From Oscillospiraceae bacterium (GTDB taxonomy: Bacteria > Bacillota_A > Clostridia > Oscillospirales > Oscillospiraceae): 36,517 nucleotides of DNA. Below the pieces are notes generated by a model. The model was not told the DNA's origin. It made no database searches and saw only the letters and a program-made list of their open reading frames with translations. Shown piece after piece: positions 23,014-31,473 of this stretch. The stretch lies in assembly GCA_017459865.1 (NCBI GenBank), contig JAFUCD010000021.1:1-36517 (forward strand), read 5' to 3'. How positions within the stretch are numbered: the stretch's first letter is position 1; every line of letters starts with the position of its first letter. The translations under genes were made by a program, and so were the position numbers.

Positions 23014-23906
23014 AGCTGCTTGTCACCGGCGCCTGGCAGGGCGCGAAGACGCACATCGACACGCTCGCCGCCATGGGGCACGCCGTCGTGTTTCAGCAGC
23101 AGGAGCGCGATGCGCTGGTCTGCGACCCCGCCGAGGTGGAGGGCGTGATCGGAAACGGGCTGTTTTTGTACCACCCGATCGAAGCCTTCTCCGCCCTGCG
23201 CTATATCCAGCTCACGAGCGCGGGCTTTGACCGCGTGCCGATGGACGCGGTACGGCGGCGCGGCATCACGATCCGCAACGCCCGCGGCGTTTACAGCGTC
23301 CCGATGGCGGAGCACGCGCTCTGGGGCGTGCTGACCGTGCTGCGCGGCGGCGCGTTCTTTTTCAAAAACCAACGCGAGCGTGTGTGGGAAAAGCGGCGCG
23401 ACCTCGCGGAGCTCGCCGGGAAGACGGTCTGCGTCCTCGGTACGGGCAGCGTCGGCACGGCGTGCGCCGAGCGCTTTCGCGCGATGGGCTGCCGCGTCCT
23501 CGGCGTGAACCGTACCGTGCGCGCGGGCGCCGCTTTCGACGCGGTCTGCCCGATGGAGCGGCTGGACGAGGTACTCGCCGCGGCGGACGTCGTGATCCTC
23601 ACGCTGCCGCTCACCGATGAGACGCGCGGACTGATGAACGCGGCGCGCTTTGCGGCGATGAAGCCGGGCAGCGTCCTTGTGAACATCGCGCGCGGTCCTC
23701 TCGTGGACGAGACGGCGCTGCAGGACGCGCTGCGCACCAAGCTCCGCGGCGCGGTGCTCGATGTGTTCCGGACCGAGCCTCTCGACCCCGAGAGCCCCCT
23801 CTGGGACTGTGAGAACGTCATCCTCACGCCGCACAACAGCTTCGTCGGCGACGGCAGCGCCGCGCGCCTCGATGCGCTGATCCTGGAAAACCTCCGCGCG
23901 CTGTAG
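23010..23906 (+). CDS. D-isomer-specific 2-hydroxyacid dehydrogenase
   Basis: The 298-residue NAD(P)-dependent enzyme has the family's split layout. The Rossmann motif VLGTGSVG lies near residues 142-149. The catalytic trio is R in NIARGPLVDE, E in FRTEPLD, and H in LTPHNSFVG. It interconverts a 2-oxo acid and a D-2-hydroxy acid. GGAGAACAC precedes the ATG, which overlaps the aldolase stop. The coupling suggests it reduces a 2-oxo acid made by, or consumed by, the adjacent aldolase; this is inference. A terminator follows. Confidence 0.88.
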   Translation: MKLLVTGAWQGAKTHIDTLAAMGHAVVFQQQERDALVCDPAEVEGVIGNGLFLYHPIEAFSALRYIQLTSAGFDRVPMDAVRRRGITIRNARGVYSVPMAEHALWGVLTVLRGGAFFFKNQRERVWEKRRDLAELAGKTVCVLGTGSVGTACAERFRAMGCRVLGVNRTVRAGAAFDAVCPMERLDEVLAAADVVILTLPLTDETRGLMNAARFAAMKPGSVLVNIARGPLVDETALQDALRTKLRGAVLDVFRTEPLDPESPLWDCENVILTPHNSFVGDGSAARLDALILENLRAL

Positions 23907-23957
23907 CGCGGCTTCAAAGCGCCCGCCGGAAGGCGCGGCGCAGGGAATAGAATGGAC

Positions 23958-24010
23958 GCAGGGCAGATCCGCCGGGTCCGGACGGACGCGGATCTGCCCT
24001 GCGCTTTTTT
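23958..24010 (+). terminator. Strong intrinsic terminator
   Basis: A perfect 15-bp stem (23958-23972 with 23988-24002) is followed by GCTTTTTT. It ends the sugar-transferase, aldolase and dehydrogenase unit. Confidence 0.9.
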
Positions 24011-24106
24011 GCGCTTCGCCGCGCCCGCCGCGCGCCCGGGGCGCGGTTCTATGCTTCCCCGTGCGGACATAGATTGTTCTATGTTCACACGAGGGGAGAA
24101 AGATCT

Positions 24107-24718
24107 ATGCAGCAATTTGAGTCGAACAACTTTGCGTCGCTCTGCGGCACGGCTGCGGCGGCGCCGGTGCTGTCGCATGTCAGCCGGGGCGAGCGGTTTT
24201 TTTGCGTGCCGGTGTGTGCGGCGCGGCTTTCGGGCGCGTCGGACACGCTGAATGTGCTCGTGCGTGAGCGGCTGCTGCGCAGGACGCCGCTGCAGATCGG
24301 GGAGCGCGTTTCGATCGAGGGCGAGGTGCGCAGCTTCAATAACCAGAGCGGCGTCGGCGCGCGGCTCGTGATCGCGCTGTTCTGCCGCGCGCTGGCGCTG
24401 GAGGGGGAGACGCAGCCGGATGAAAATCTCGTCCGGCTCACGGGCACGCTCTGCAAGGAGCCTGTGCTGCGCGTGACGCCGCGCGGGCGGGAGATCTGCG
24501 ACCTGATGCTGGCGGTGAACCGCCGCTGCGCGCGCAGCGATTATCTGCCGTGCATCGCCTGGGGCGAACGGGCGGCGCGCGCGTCGGCGTGGCGCGTCGG
24601 CGACGTCGTCTCGCTGGAGGGGCGGTTCCAGTCCCGCGATTACCGCAAGCAGACCGAGTCCGGCGTCGAGACGCGCACGGCCTATGAGATCAGCGCCGCC
24701 GAGATCGAACGTACATAG
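24107..24718 (+). CDS. Single-stranded DNA-binding protein-like with two OB-fold units
   Basis: The 203-residue protein appears to hold two OB-like units. The second (about residues 108-203) reads like SSB: VRLTGTLCKEPVLRVTPRGREICDLMLAVNRR, then YLPCIAWGERAARASAWRVGDVVSLEGRFQSRDYRK. The first (about 8-100) is divergent but repeats the pattern, with NVLVRERLLRRTPLQIGERVSIEGEVRSF. The acidic tail tip that housekeeping SSB uses to bind partners is missing (it ends AAEIERT). This suggests an accessory ssDNA-binding or primosomal-protein-like role. GAGGGGAGAAAGATCT precedes the ATG. No promoter was identified with confidence. Confidence 0.72.
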   Translation: MQQFESNNFASLCGTAAAAPVLSHVSRGERFFCVPVCAARLSGASDTLNVLVRERLLRRTPLQIGERVSIEGEVRSFNNQSGVGARLVIALFCRALALEGETQPDENLVRLTGTLCKEPVLRVTPRGREICDLMLAVNRRCARSDYLPCIAWGERAARASAWRVGDVVSLEGRFQSRDYRKQTESGVETRTAYEISAAEIERT

Positions 24719-24795
24719 CGCATTTCCGGCTGGACAGCCGATCGCCTCTTATGTTATATTGTGTGCATACCTACACAACGGGGGGCGATCCTGCC

Positions 24796-25569
24796 ATGAA
24801 GAATCTTTTGAAGGAAAAAATGCTCGCGGGCGAGCGCACGCTCGGCACGTTTTTCGAGACCGGCAGCGCCACGGTGGCCGAGTGTCTCGGCCTCGCGGGG
24901 CTGGACTATCTGATCGTGGACACCGAGCACGGGCCGTTCGACCCGCTCTCGGCGCTGGACTTCATCCGCGCGGCGAAGCTCTATGGGCTGACGCCGCTGG
25001 CGCGCGTGCAGGAGATCTCCCGCGCCGCGATCCTGAAGCTCCTCGACGTCGGCGCGATGGGACTCATCATCCCCGACGTGCGCACCGTGGAGGAGGTCGG
25101 GAAGATCGTCTCCTTCGGCAAGTATCCGCCGCTCGGCAACCGCGGCGTCGCGAACACGGCGGGCAGCGGCTTCTGGTTCGAGGACTATGCGCAGCATGGT
25201 CTGGATCACTATTTCGAGGTCTCCAACCGCGAGACGCTCCTGCTGCCGCAGTGCGAGACGGTGGAGTGTCTCAACGATCTGGAAAACATCCTGCGCGTGC
25301 CGGGTATCGACGGCATCTATGTCGGTCCCTTCGACCTCTCCACCGCGCTGGGCAAGCCCGCGCAGTTCGATGATCCCGAGGTCAAGGACGCTATCGCCCA
25401 TATCCAGGGCGTCTGCCGCGACGCGGGCAAGCTCTCGTTCATCTTCGCCGCCGACGCCGCTGCCGCGGAGCGCGACTTCGCCCTCGGCTATGACAGCGTC
25501 ACGCTCGGCATGGACGCGACCGTGCTCACGAACGCCTTCATGGGTCTGCGCCGGGAGCTGCTCGGGTGA
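24796..25569 (+). CDS. HpcH/HpaI aldolase family protein (second paralogue)
   Basis: The 257-residue protein matches classic HpaI more closely than the gene at 22162. It starts MKNLLKEKMLAGERTLGTFFE, then LDYLIVDTEHGPFD (catalytic His region), ARVQEISRAAILKLLDVGAMGLIIPDVRT (substrate Arg), KYPPLGNRGV, and VGPFDLSTALG (metal-binding Asp). It would cleave or form 4-hydroxy-2-oxo acids with pyruvate. The start at 24796 is the only one that fits the family; GGGGG lies 11 nt upstream, a weak site. No dehydrogenase neighbours it. Confidence 0.88.
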   Translation: MKNLLKEKMLAGERTLGTFFETGSATVAECLGLAGLDYLIVDTEHGPFDPLSALDFIRAAKLYGLTPLARVQEISRAAILKLLDVGAMGLIIPDVRTVEEVGKIVSFGKYPPLGNRGVANTAGSGFWFEDYAQHGLDHYFEVSNRETLLLPQCETVECLNDLENILRVPGIDGIYVGPFDLSTALGKPAQFDDPEVKDAIAHIQGVCRDAGKLSFIFAADAAAAERDFALGYDSVTLGMDATVLTNAFMGLRRELLG

Positions 25570-25646
25570 GCGCCCCTGTGATCCCGGCGGAGCGCACATC
25601 GTGGTATGAGACGCTCTGCCGCCGCATCGCCGCGCCGGAGCTCTGA
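25566..25646 (+). CDS. Possible 26-residue peptide between the aldolase and ccdA
   Basis: A GTG overlaps the aldolase stop (GTGA) and opens a frame of 26 codons ending TGA, 10 nt before ccdA. The product (VSAPVIPAERTSWYETLCRR and six more residues) resembles nothing known to me. It may be a leader for coupled translation of ccdA or pure chance. Confidence 0.2.
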   Translation: MSAPVIPAERTSWYETLCRRIAAPEL

Positions 25647-25656
25647 GACATAAACT

Positions 25657-26307
25657 ATGCAGTATCTGATCACATTTCTGGAGGGCATCGTGTCCTTCCT
25701 TTCGCCGTGCATGCTGCCGCTGCTGCCGGCGTACCTGGGCTATTTTGCCGGCGGCGTGGAGCGCCGGCGGCACACCGCCGCGCGCGCGGCGCTGTTCGTT
25801 GCGGGCTTTACGCTGGTGTTCTGCCTGCTGGGCGTCACGGCGGGCAGTCTCGGCGCGGCGCTGGCAAAGCACCGCCGAACCGTGGATCTTGTTTGCGGCG
25901 CGTTCGTGATCCTGTTCGGGCTTGCGTATCTGGACGTGATCCCGCTGCCGTTTTTCCGGGGCGTGCAGCGCGTCGGCGCGGAGGGGCTCTGGGGCGCGTT
26001 CGTGTTCGGACTCGTCTATGCCGTGGGGCTCACGCCGTGCGTGGGCGCGTTTCTCGGCTCGGCGCTGATGCTGGCGGCGAGCGTCGGCGGCGCGGGGAAG
26101 GGTCTTGCGCTCCTGCTGGCGTATTCGCTCGGGCTCGGCATCCCGTTTCTGCTCTCGGCGCTTCTCATCGACCGGCTCAGCGGCGCGTTTGCGTGGGTCA
26201 AGGCGCATTACCGCGCGTTCAACGCCGTCTGCGGCGCATTGCTGATCGTGATGGGCGTGGTCATCGCCGCGGGGTGGATGAACCGCATCCTCGGTATCCT
26301 CACATAA
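25657..26307 (+). CDS. ccdA: CcdA/DsbD-type thiol-disulfide transmembrane transporter
   Basis: The 216-residue protein has about six membrane spans and two conserved cysteines: C18 in FLSPCMLPLLPAYLGY and C128 in LTPCVGAFLG. These mark the CcdA family, which passes electrons from cytoplasmic thioredoxin to extracytoplasmic thiol proteins. The TlpA-like gene 16 nt downstream is the expected recipient. It is not necessarily tied to cytochrome c, since no such gene is nearby. Confidence 0.9.
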   Translation: MQYLITFLEGIVSFLSPCMLPLLPAYLGYFAGGVERRRHTAARAALFVAGFTLVFCLLGVTAGSLGAALAKHRRTVDLVCGAFVILFGLAYLDVIPLPFFRGVQRVGAEGLWGAFVFGLVYAVGLTPCVGAFLGSALMLAASVGGAGKGLALLLAYSLGLGIPFLLSALLIDRLSGAFAWVKAHYRAFNAVCGALLIVMGVVIAAGWMNRILGILT

Positions 26308-26323
26308 GAAAAAGGGTGATTTG

Positions 26324-26995
26324 ATGAAAAATTCCATGAGATGGCTCGTTCCGGCCCTCGCGCTCGCGGTCGTCATCGCGGTGGCGGCGCTGCTGTATCC
26401 GCGCCTGGCGATGCGCTATGCGCCGGAGGACAAGCCGAGCGCCGCCGCGCCCGCGCAGGAGACCGCCGCGGCAGCCGCGCAGCCCGCGTCCACGCCTGAC
26501 GCTTCGACCGCGCCCGATGTCACGGCGACCGTGATCGCCCCGGAGTCCGCCGCGTCCGCGGAGCCCGCGGCGGCCGACCTCGCGCCGGACTTCGAGGTGC
26601 TCGACGGCGAGGGGAACACGGTGCGCCTGTCGGATTTCCGGGGCAGACCCGTGGTGATCAACTTCTGGGCGACGTGGTGCCCGCCGTGCCGGTCAGAGCT
26701 GCCCGCCTTTGACAGTCTCTATGCCGAGTACGGCGACCGGATCGACTTTCTGATGGTGGACCTCACCGACGGCGAGCGCGAAACGGTGTCCGGCGTGCGG
26801 GACTTTGTCGCCGAGGAGGGCTATGCCTTCCCGGTGTACTATGACACGGCGTATTCCGCCGCCGAAGCCTATCAGCTCTATTCCATCCCGGTCACGGTCC
26901 TCATCCGCCCCGACGGCACGGTCTTCACCCAGCAGATCGGCGCCATGAATGAGCACGCGATCCGATCCTATCTGAACGATCTGCTGAGCGAGTGA
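26324..26995 (+). CDS. Membrane-anchored TlpA/ResA-like thioredoxin
   Basis: The 223-residue protein has one N-terminal span (WLVPALALAVVIAVAALLY), an Ala/Pro/Thr-rich linker to about residue 85, and a thioredoxin-fold domain. The active site is WCPPC (C119 and C122) in VVINFWATWCPPCRSELPAF, and the cis-proline is in LYSIPVTVLI. It would reduce disulfides outside the membrane, fed by CcdA from the preceding gene. ATG at 26324 is chosen over TTG at 26321 because AAAGGGTGATTTG precedes it. Confidence 0.9.
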   Translation: MKNSMRWLVPALALAVVIAVAALLYPRLAMRYAPEDKPSAAAPAQETAAAAAQPASTPDASTAPDVTATVIAPESAASAEPAAADLAPDFEVLDGEGNTVRLSDFRGRPVVINFWATWCPPCRSELPAFDSLYAEYGDRIDFLMVDLTDGERETVSGVRDFVAEEGYAFPVYYDTAYSAAEAYQLYSIPVTVLIRPDGTVFTQQIGAMNEHAIRSYLNDLLSE

Positions 26996-27153
26996 CATAA
27001 TCTACAAATTATAATTTTATGTAAACTGAATATTTAATCTCCTTTTAGGTATGCGTTAAGCCTCGTCACAGGTTCGTCCGGTATGCTGTAGCCATCACAG
27101 CGGAATCGGCAAACCTGGCGGGGCGACCCGCATCCTTAGAAGGAGGTATTTTT
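26996..27153 (+). promoter_or_regulatory. Structured 5' leader of the Cthe_2159-like gene
   Basis: A three-part fold can be drawn from about 27067 to 27132: CAGGTT pairs with AACCTG and closes GCTGT/ACAGC, and a GCGGGGCGACCCGC hairpin follows. AGAAGGAGG lies directly after. It matches no riboswitch class I could confirm; cobalamin, c-di-GMP and ZTP types were considered. Upstream DNA is AT-rich, with AGTTTACATAA on the minus strand (27017-27027). No promoter was fixed. Confidence 0.35.
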
Positions 27154-29352
27154 ATGAAAGGCATCACACGCAAGCTGCCGAGCGCGCTCCTTGCCGTCGT
27201 GCTCGCGGCGGCGCTGCTGCTCGGGCTTCTGCCGTTCGCGGCGTCGGCGGTCGATACCGGCAGCGCGGACAACACCTTCACCTTTACTGACAGCGGCGTC
27301 ACCGCGGCGTCGGACACGGGCGGCGGCTATAAGATCAGCGGCACCGCGCTCACGATCAACGCCGCCGGGACCTATCGCATCATGGGCAGCTGCGCAGACG
27401 GCAGCATCACCGTGAAAAAGGGCACCACGGGCGTCACGCTCATTCTGGATGATCTCACGCTCACGTCAAGCGCCACCGCGCCTCTGAGCTGCAACAAGGC
27501 CACCGAGGTCACGCTGGTCGTCTCCGGCACCGTCACGCTCACGGACGCGGAGGACCCGGCGAACGAGACCAGCGCGGACGAGACCGTTGCCGACGCCTTC
27601 GAGGGCGCCGCGATCAAGGTCAAGAGCGGGGCGAGCCTGCTCATCACCGGCACCGGCACGCTCACGGCGGACGGCTCTGGCTGCAAAAACGGCATCAAGG
27701 GCGCCTCGACCGCCGCGATCACCGTAGGCGTCTCGGCGAGCGACAGCCTCGCGCTGAATGTCAAGGCGGCGTATAACGGTCTCGCGAGCGACGGCACGCT
27801 CACCATCGCGGGCGGCACGGTCAACGTCACCGCCGGGAACGACGGCGTCAAGTCTGATCCCGACGCGGACGACACCGACTCCGAGGGCGTGCTTACCATC
27901 ACGGGCGGCACCGTGAACGTCTTCGCGGGCGACGACGGCATCAAGGCGTACTATGACGTCGTCATCGGCACCGAGGGCAGCAGCGTCGGTCCCGTCATCA
28001 ACATCACGAAGTCCTGTGAGGGCATCGAGGGCGCGACCGTCACGCTCTGGTCCGGCTCCGGCAGGATCGTCGCCTCGGACGACGGCATCAACGCCGCGAA
28101 CAGCGATCTTGCGGGCTATGACTTCCTGCTCACCGTCGCGGGCGGCAGCTGGTATGTCAACGCCGGCGGCGACGGGCTCGATTCCAACGGCAGCATCGTC
28201 AATTCCGGCGGCAGCATCGAGGTCTATGGCGCGGCGGACAACGGCAACGCCGCCGTCGACTACGGTGACTACAACGCGAGCTGGACGGTCTCCGGCGGCG
28301 AGATCATCGCGGTCGGCATGAGCGGCATGGCCGTCACGCCCACGAGCGGCAGCTATCTCGTCTTCGGCAGCTCCGGCATGGGCGGCGGCATGCCCGGCTC
28401 CGGTTGGCCGTTCTCCGCCGAGACCACGGAGACCGCGGAAGCCGAGACCGCGGCGTCCGACGCCGCCGCGACTGACTTCGGCGGTCCCGGCGGTATGCCC
28501 GGCGGACAGCAGCCCGGCGGCGGCACCGGCAGCAGCATCTCCATCTCGGCCGGCAGCACCCTCGCCGTCAAGGACAGCGCCGGCAATACCGTCTGGAGCG
28601 GCACCGCGCCCAAGAGCGCCAACTGGCTCCTGTACGCGGGCAGCGGTCTGACCTCCGGCACGACCTATACCCTGTATGTGAACGGCAGCGCCGCCGCCAC
28701 CGCGACGGTCGCCTCCGGCAGCCAGCAGGGCGGCATGCAGCCGGGGCAGGGCGGCGATCCCGGTCAGGGCGGCATGCAGCCGGGGCAGGGCGGCTTCCAG
28801 CCCGGCACGCAGCCGACGCAGACCGTCGGCGGCTTCACGGACGTGACCGAGAGCAGCTATTATGCGCCCGCCGTGATCTGGGCGGTGCAGCAGAGCGTCA
28901 CGAACGGCACCTCCGCCGCGACGTTCTCCCCGGACGCCTCCTGCACGCGTGCGCAGGCGGTCACGTTCCTCTGGCGCGCCGCGGGCAGCCCCGAGCCGAC
29001 GAGCACGACCTGTCCCTTCACGGACGTGAGCAGCTCCGCCTACTATTATAAAGCGGTCCTCTGGGCATACGAAAACGGCGTCACCGAGGGCACCACGGCC
29101 TCGACCTTCTCGCCCGACGCCACCGTCACCCGCGCGCAGGTCGTCACGTTCCTCTGCCGCGCGCTTAGCGGCAGCGCCTCCGGCACGAACCCCTTCAGCG
29201 ACGTTTCGGGCAGCGATTATTTCTATGACGCGGTCCTCTGGGCGGTCGCGAAAAACGTGACCAACGGCACCACCGCCACCACGTTCAGCCCGAGTGCCAC
29301 CTGCACCCGCGCCCAGATCGTAACGTTCCTCTATCGGGCGTATAACGGATAA
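27154..29352 (+). CDS. SLH-anchored Cthe_2159-type beta-helix carbohydrate-binding protein
   Basis: The 732-residue protein has a signal peptide (MKGITRKLPSALLAVVLAAA, cut after about residue 32). A right-handed beta-helix region (about 50-415) has repeated G-rich turns such as LTIAGGTVNVTAGNDGVKS and LTITGGTVNVFAGDDGIKA. This is the pattern of the Cthe_2159/DUF4353 family, some of which bind cellulose or pectin-like acids. A Gly/Gln-rich linker (GGMQPGQGGDPGQGG and similar, about 515-555) leads to three SLH domains (FTDVTESSYYAPA, FTDVSSSAYYYKA, FSDVSGSDYFYDA). The SLH domains should fix it to the cell wall. AGAAGGAGG lies 8 nt before the ATG. Confidence 0.85.
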   Translation: MKGITRKLPSALLAVVLAAALLLGLLPFAASAVDTGSADNTFTFTDSGVTAASDTGGGYKISGTALTINAAGTYRIMGSCADGSITVKKGTTGVTLILDDLTLTSSATAPLSCNKATEVTLVVSGTVTLTDAEDPANETSADETVADAFEGAAIKVKSGASLLITGTGTLTADGSGCKNGIKGASTAAITVGVSASDSLALNVKAAYNGLASDGTLTIAGGTVNVTAGNDGVKSDPDADDTDSEGVLTITGGTVNVFAGDDGIKAYYDVVIGTEGSSVGPVINITKSCEGIEGATVTLWSGSGRIVASDDGINAANSDLAGYDFLLTVAGGSWYVNAGGDGLDSNGSIVNSGGSIEVYGAADNGNAAVDYGDYNASWTVSGGEIIAVGMSGMAVTPTSGSYLVFGSSGMGGGMPGSGWPFSAETTETAEAETAASDAAATDFGGPGGMPGGQQPGGGTGSSISISAGSTLAVKDSAGNTVWSGTAPKSANWLLYAGSGLTSGTTYTLYVNGSAAATATVASGSQQGGMQPGQGGDPGQGGMQPGQGGFQPGTQPTQTVGGFTDVTESSYYAPAVIWAVQQSVTNGTSAATFSPDASCTRAQAVTFLWRAAGSPEPTSTTCPFTDVSSSAYYYKAVLWAYENGVTEGTTASTFSPDATVTRAQVVTFLCRALSGSASGTNPFSDVSGSDYFYDAVLWAVAKNVTNGTTATTFSPSATCTRAQIVTFLYRAYNG

Positions 29353-29367
29353 CGCCGCACAAGCGAT

Positions 29368-29394
29368 GCACCGCAGGTTTTTCGCCTGCGGTGC
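29368..29394. terminator. Hairpin after the beta-helix gene
   Basis: GCACCGCAGG pairs with CCTGCGGTGC across a T-rich loop. It lacks a T-run on either strand but lies between the convergent beta-helix gene and a minus-strand small ORF. Confidence 0.45.
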
Positions 29395-29396
29395 GT

Positions 29397-29465
29397 TCAG
29401 CGTTCGCTGATGTGCGTGGGTTCGTCCTTGAAGATCCAGTCCTCGAGATCGGTGTCTTCGCCCAT
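29397..29465 (-). CDS. 22-residue acidic peptide with a very strong ribosome binding site
   Basis: The minus-strand frame starts at ATG (29465) with AGGAGGTGA upstream at good spacing and ends TGA at 29397. The product begins MGEDTDLEDWIFKDEPTHIS, is strongly acidic and has no signal or span. The near-perfect Shine-Dalgarno is the main reason to list it. No family is recognised. A hairpin lies just past its stop. No clear promoter was found, although TACAAT occurs about 30 nt upstream. Confidence 0.5.
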   Translation of the reverse strand: MGEDTDLEDWIFKDEPTHISER

Positions 29466-29559
29466 TTTGTTCACCTCCTGCAGCAATGCCTATACGGTCA
29501 TTGTATGCGGCTGTGGGTGAAAAGTTGCGCGGTTTTCGCGTACATAAAAAGAAAAGACT

Positions 29560-29592
29560 TGAAAGAGTTGGAAAGATAGAGTATACTATCTT
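29560..29592 (+). promoter_or_regulatory. Promoter of the PrsA-like gene with dyad over the -10
   Basis: TTGAAA (29560-29565) and TATACT (29583-29588) are 17 nt apart. AGATAG-N6-CTATCT (29575-29592) covers the -10 box and may be an operator. Confidence 0.65.
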
Positions 29593-29644
29593 CGTTTCTT
29601 TTTAACTATGGGGCGATCCTACCCCAATCAGAGGTGAACGACGC

Positions 29645-31417
29645 ATGAGTGCATCGCAGGACAAGAAAAAACGCACGCAGCAGCGTGCCGACGGTACGGA
29701 GCGCCGTCAGGTGGCTTCGCAGAAGGCCGCAAAGGAAAAGAAAGCGACCAAAACCAAGTGGATCGTCGGTTCGATCATTGTGGCGCTGCTGGTTGCCTTC
29801 ATCATCATCGGCAACTCCAATCTCTTCTACACGGCGCAGAAGGCCGTGAAGATCGGCGACAAGAGCTATTCTATCGCCGAGTACAACTATGAGTACATGA
29901 GCGTCTATCAGCAGTATAACCAGATGTATTCGCAGTATATGGGCGACGCCAGCCTGTGCGCGCCCAGCGCGGAATACTCCGAGGACGACGAGAGCGGAGA
30001 CGCCTTCAAGACCTGGGGCGATTTCTATCAGGATACCGCCATCAAGTCTCTCGCCCGCAAGCAGGCGCTCGTCGACCTGGCAAATCAGGAGGGCGTGACG
30101 CTTACTGCCGAGGAGACCCAGGCGATCGACGATCAGCTCAGCGACCTGTGGAGCCAGATCGAAGAATACAACAAGCAGAACGCCGCCAGCGGGATGCTCA
30201 CCTACTCCAATCTGAGCCAGTATCTCACCGCCATGTACGGCAACGGCGTGAACGAGAAGGTCGCCCGCAAGCTCATGCTGCGCGACGCGCTCGCGAGCAA
30301 GTATCAGACCGAGTATGAGGAGAATCTGACCTACTCCGACGACGAGCTGCAGGCCGCCTATGACGAGAACAAGGATGAGTATGATTCCTTCTCCTTCAGC
30401 TATTATCTCGTCCAGGCGCAGACCGACGACGCGTCCGCCGAGACGGAAGACGCCGCCGCGACTGCGGACGCCGCTGAGACCGAGGACGCCGAGGCCGCGG
30501 AGAGCACCGAGACCGAGGAGACCGCTGACGCCGCCGAGACCGAGGATGCCGCCGCCGATGCCGAGGAGACCGTCTCCGAGAGCGGCATGGCCGACGCCAA
30601 GGCGCTCGCCGAAAAGATCATGAGCGCTGCACAGGGCGACGCCGAGGGCGCTGCCGAGCGCTTTGCCGCCGCCGTTGCGGACCTCGCGCCCGCGACCGAG
30701 CAGACCCAGATGGATGAAGACGGCGCCGTCGTCACCGACGATGACGGCAACCCCGTCACCGAGACCGCGCCCGCCGAGCCCTCCGAGAGCGAGGGCGTGC
30801 AGGGCAGCCTGCTCACGACCTATGGCATGCCCTTCGGCGACTGGCTGAAGGACGCCGCGCGTCAGCCGGGCGACATGGAGGTCGTCGAGCAGGAGGGCAC
30901 GGGCTACTATGTCGTGCTCTTCCTGGGTCGTGACGACAACAGCTACAGCACTGTGAACGTCCGACACATCCTCATCCAGGCCGAGGACCCCGACGGGGAC
31001 GGCGTTTATACCGACGAGGATCTGGCAGCCGCCAAGACCGAGATCGAGAAGATCCAGGCCGAGTATGAGGACGGCGAGCAGACCGAGGACGCCTTCGCCG
31101 CTCTCGCAAAAGAATACAGCACCGACCCCGGCTCCAAAGCCGACGGCGGTCTGTATAAGAACGTCTACAAGGGCCAGATGGTCGAGGAGTTCAACGACTG
31201 GTGCTTCGACGAAGCGCGCAAGGCGGGCGACGTGGGGATCATCGAGGACAGCGCCTACAACGGCTACCACCTGATGTACTTCGTCGGCAACGGCGACACA
31301 TATCAGAAGGTGCTCGCGCGCGACGCGCTCAGCGACGTGGATATGCAGGCCTTCACCGAGAGCCTCACGGCAGATCTGGAGTATCAGACGCTGTTCGCCA
31401 TGCGCTACGCCGGATAA
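29645..31417 (+). CDS. Membrane-anchored PrsA/SurA-like foldase with parvulin domain
   Basis: The 590-residue protein has a basic cytoplasmic start, one span near 39-56 (WIVGSIIVALLVAFIIIG), a helical SurA/PrsA N-terminal part, and a parvulin-type prolyl isomerase domain near 435-550. The latter has VNVRHILIQAED, FAALAKEYSTDPGSKADGG and FDEARKAGDVG. An Ala/Glu/Asp/Thr-rich low-complexity insert (about 260-315) interrupts the chaperone part. A DPDGDGVYTDED loop inside the parvulin domain resembles a calcium-binding loop. It should help secreted proteins fold outside the membrane, such as the SLH proteins nearby. There is no lipobox, unlike Bacillus PrsA. Confidence 0.85.
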   Translation: MSASQDKKKRTQQRADGTERRQVASQKAAKEKKATKTKWIVGSIIVALLVAFIIIGNSNLFYTAQKAVKIGDKSYSIAEYNYEYMSVYQQYNQMYSQYMGDASLCAPSAEYSEDDESGDAFKTWGDFYQDTAIKSLARKQALVDLANQEGVTLTAEETQAIDDQLSDLWSQIEEYNKQNAASGMLTYSNLSQYLTAMYGNGVNEKVARKLMLRDALASKYQTEYEENLTYSDDELQAAYDENKDEYDSFSFSYYLVQAQTDDASAETEDAAATADAAETEDAEAAESTETEETADAAETEDAAADAEETVSESGMADAKALAEKIMSAAQGDAEGAAERFAAAVADLAPATEQTQMDEDGAVVTDDDGNPVTETAPAEPSESEGVQGSLLTTYGMPFGDWLKDAARQPGDMEVVEQEGTGYYVVLFLGRDDNSYSTVNVRHILIQAEDPDGDGVYTDEDLAAAKTEIEKIQAEYEDGEQTEDAFAALAKEYSTDPGSKADGGLYKNVYKGQMVEEFNDWCFDEARKAGDVGIIEDSAYNGYHLMYFVGNGDTYQKVLARDALSDVDMQAFTESLTADLEYQTLFAMRYAG

Positions 31418-31438
31418 TAGATCCTATATATAATACGA

Positions 31439-31470
31439 GCCCCGCTGCAGAAAAGCAGCGGGGCTTCTGC
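31439..31470. terminator. Bidirectional terminator between the PrsA-like and LysR genes
   Basis: A perfect 10-bp stem GCCCCGCTGC/GCAGCGGGGC (31439-31464) lies between the two convergent stops and is followed by TTCTGCTGTTT. Confidence 0.75.
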
Positions 31471-31473
31471 TGT

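Noticed and set aside
27064..27132. c-di-GMP, ZTP or cobalamin riboswitch
   Set aside because: Single short motifs resemble these classes, but their conserved core blocks are not present in order.
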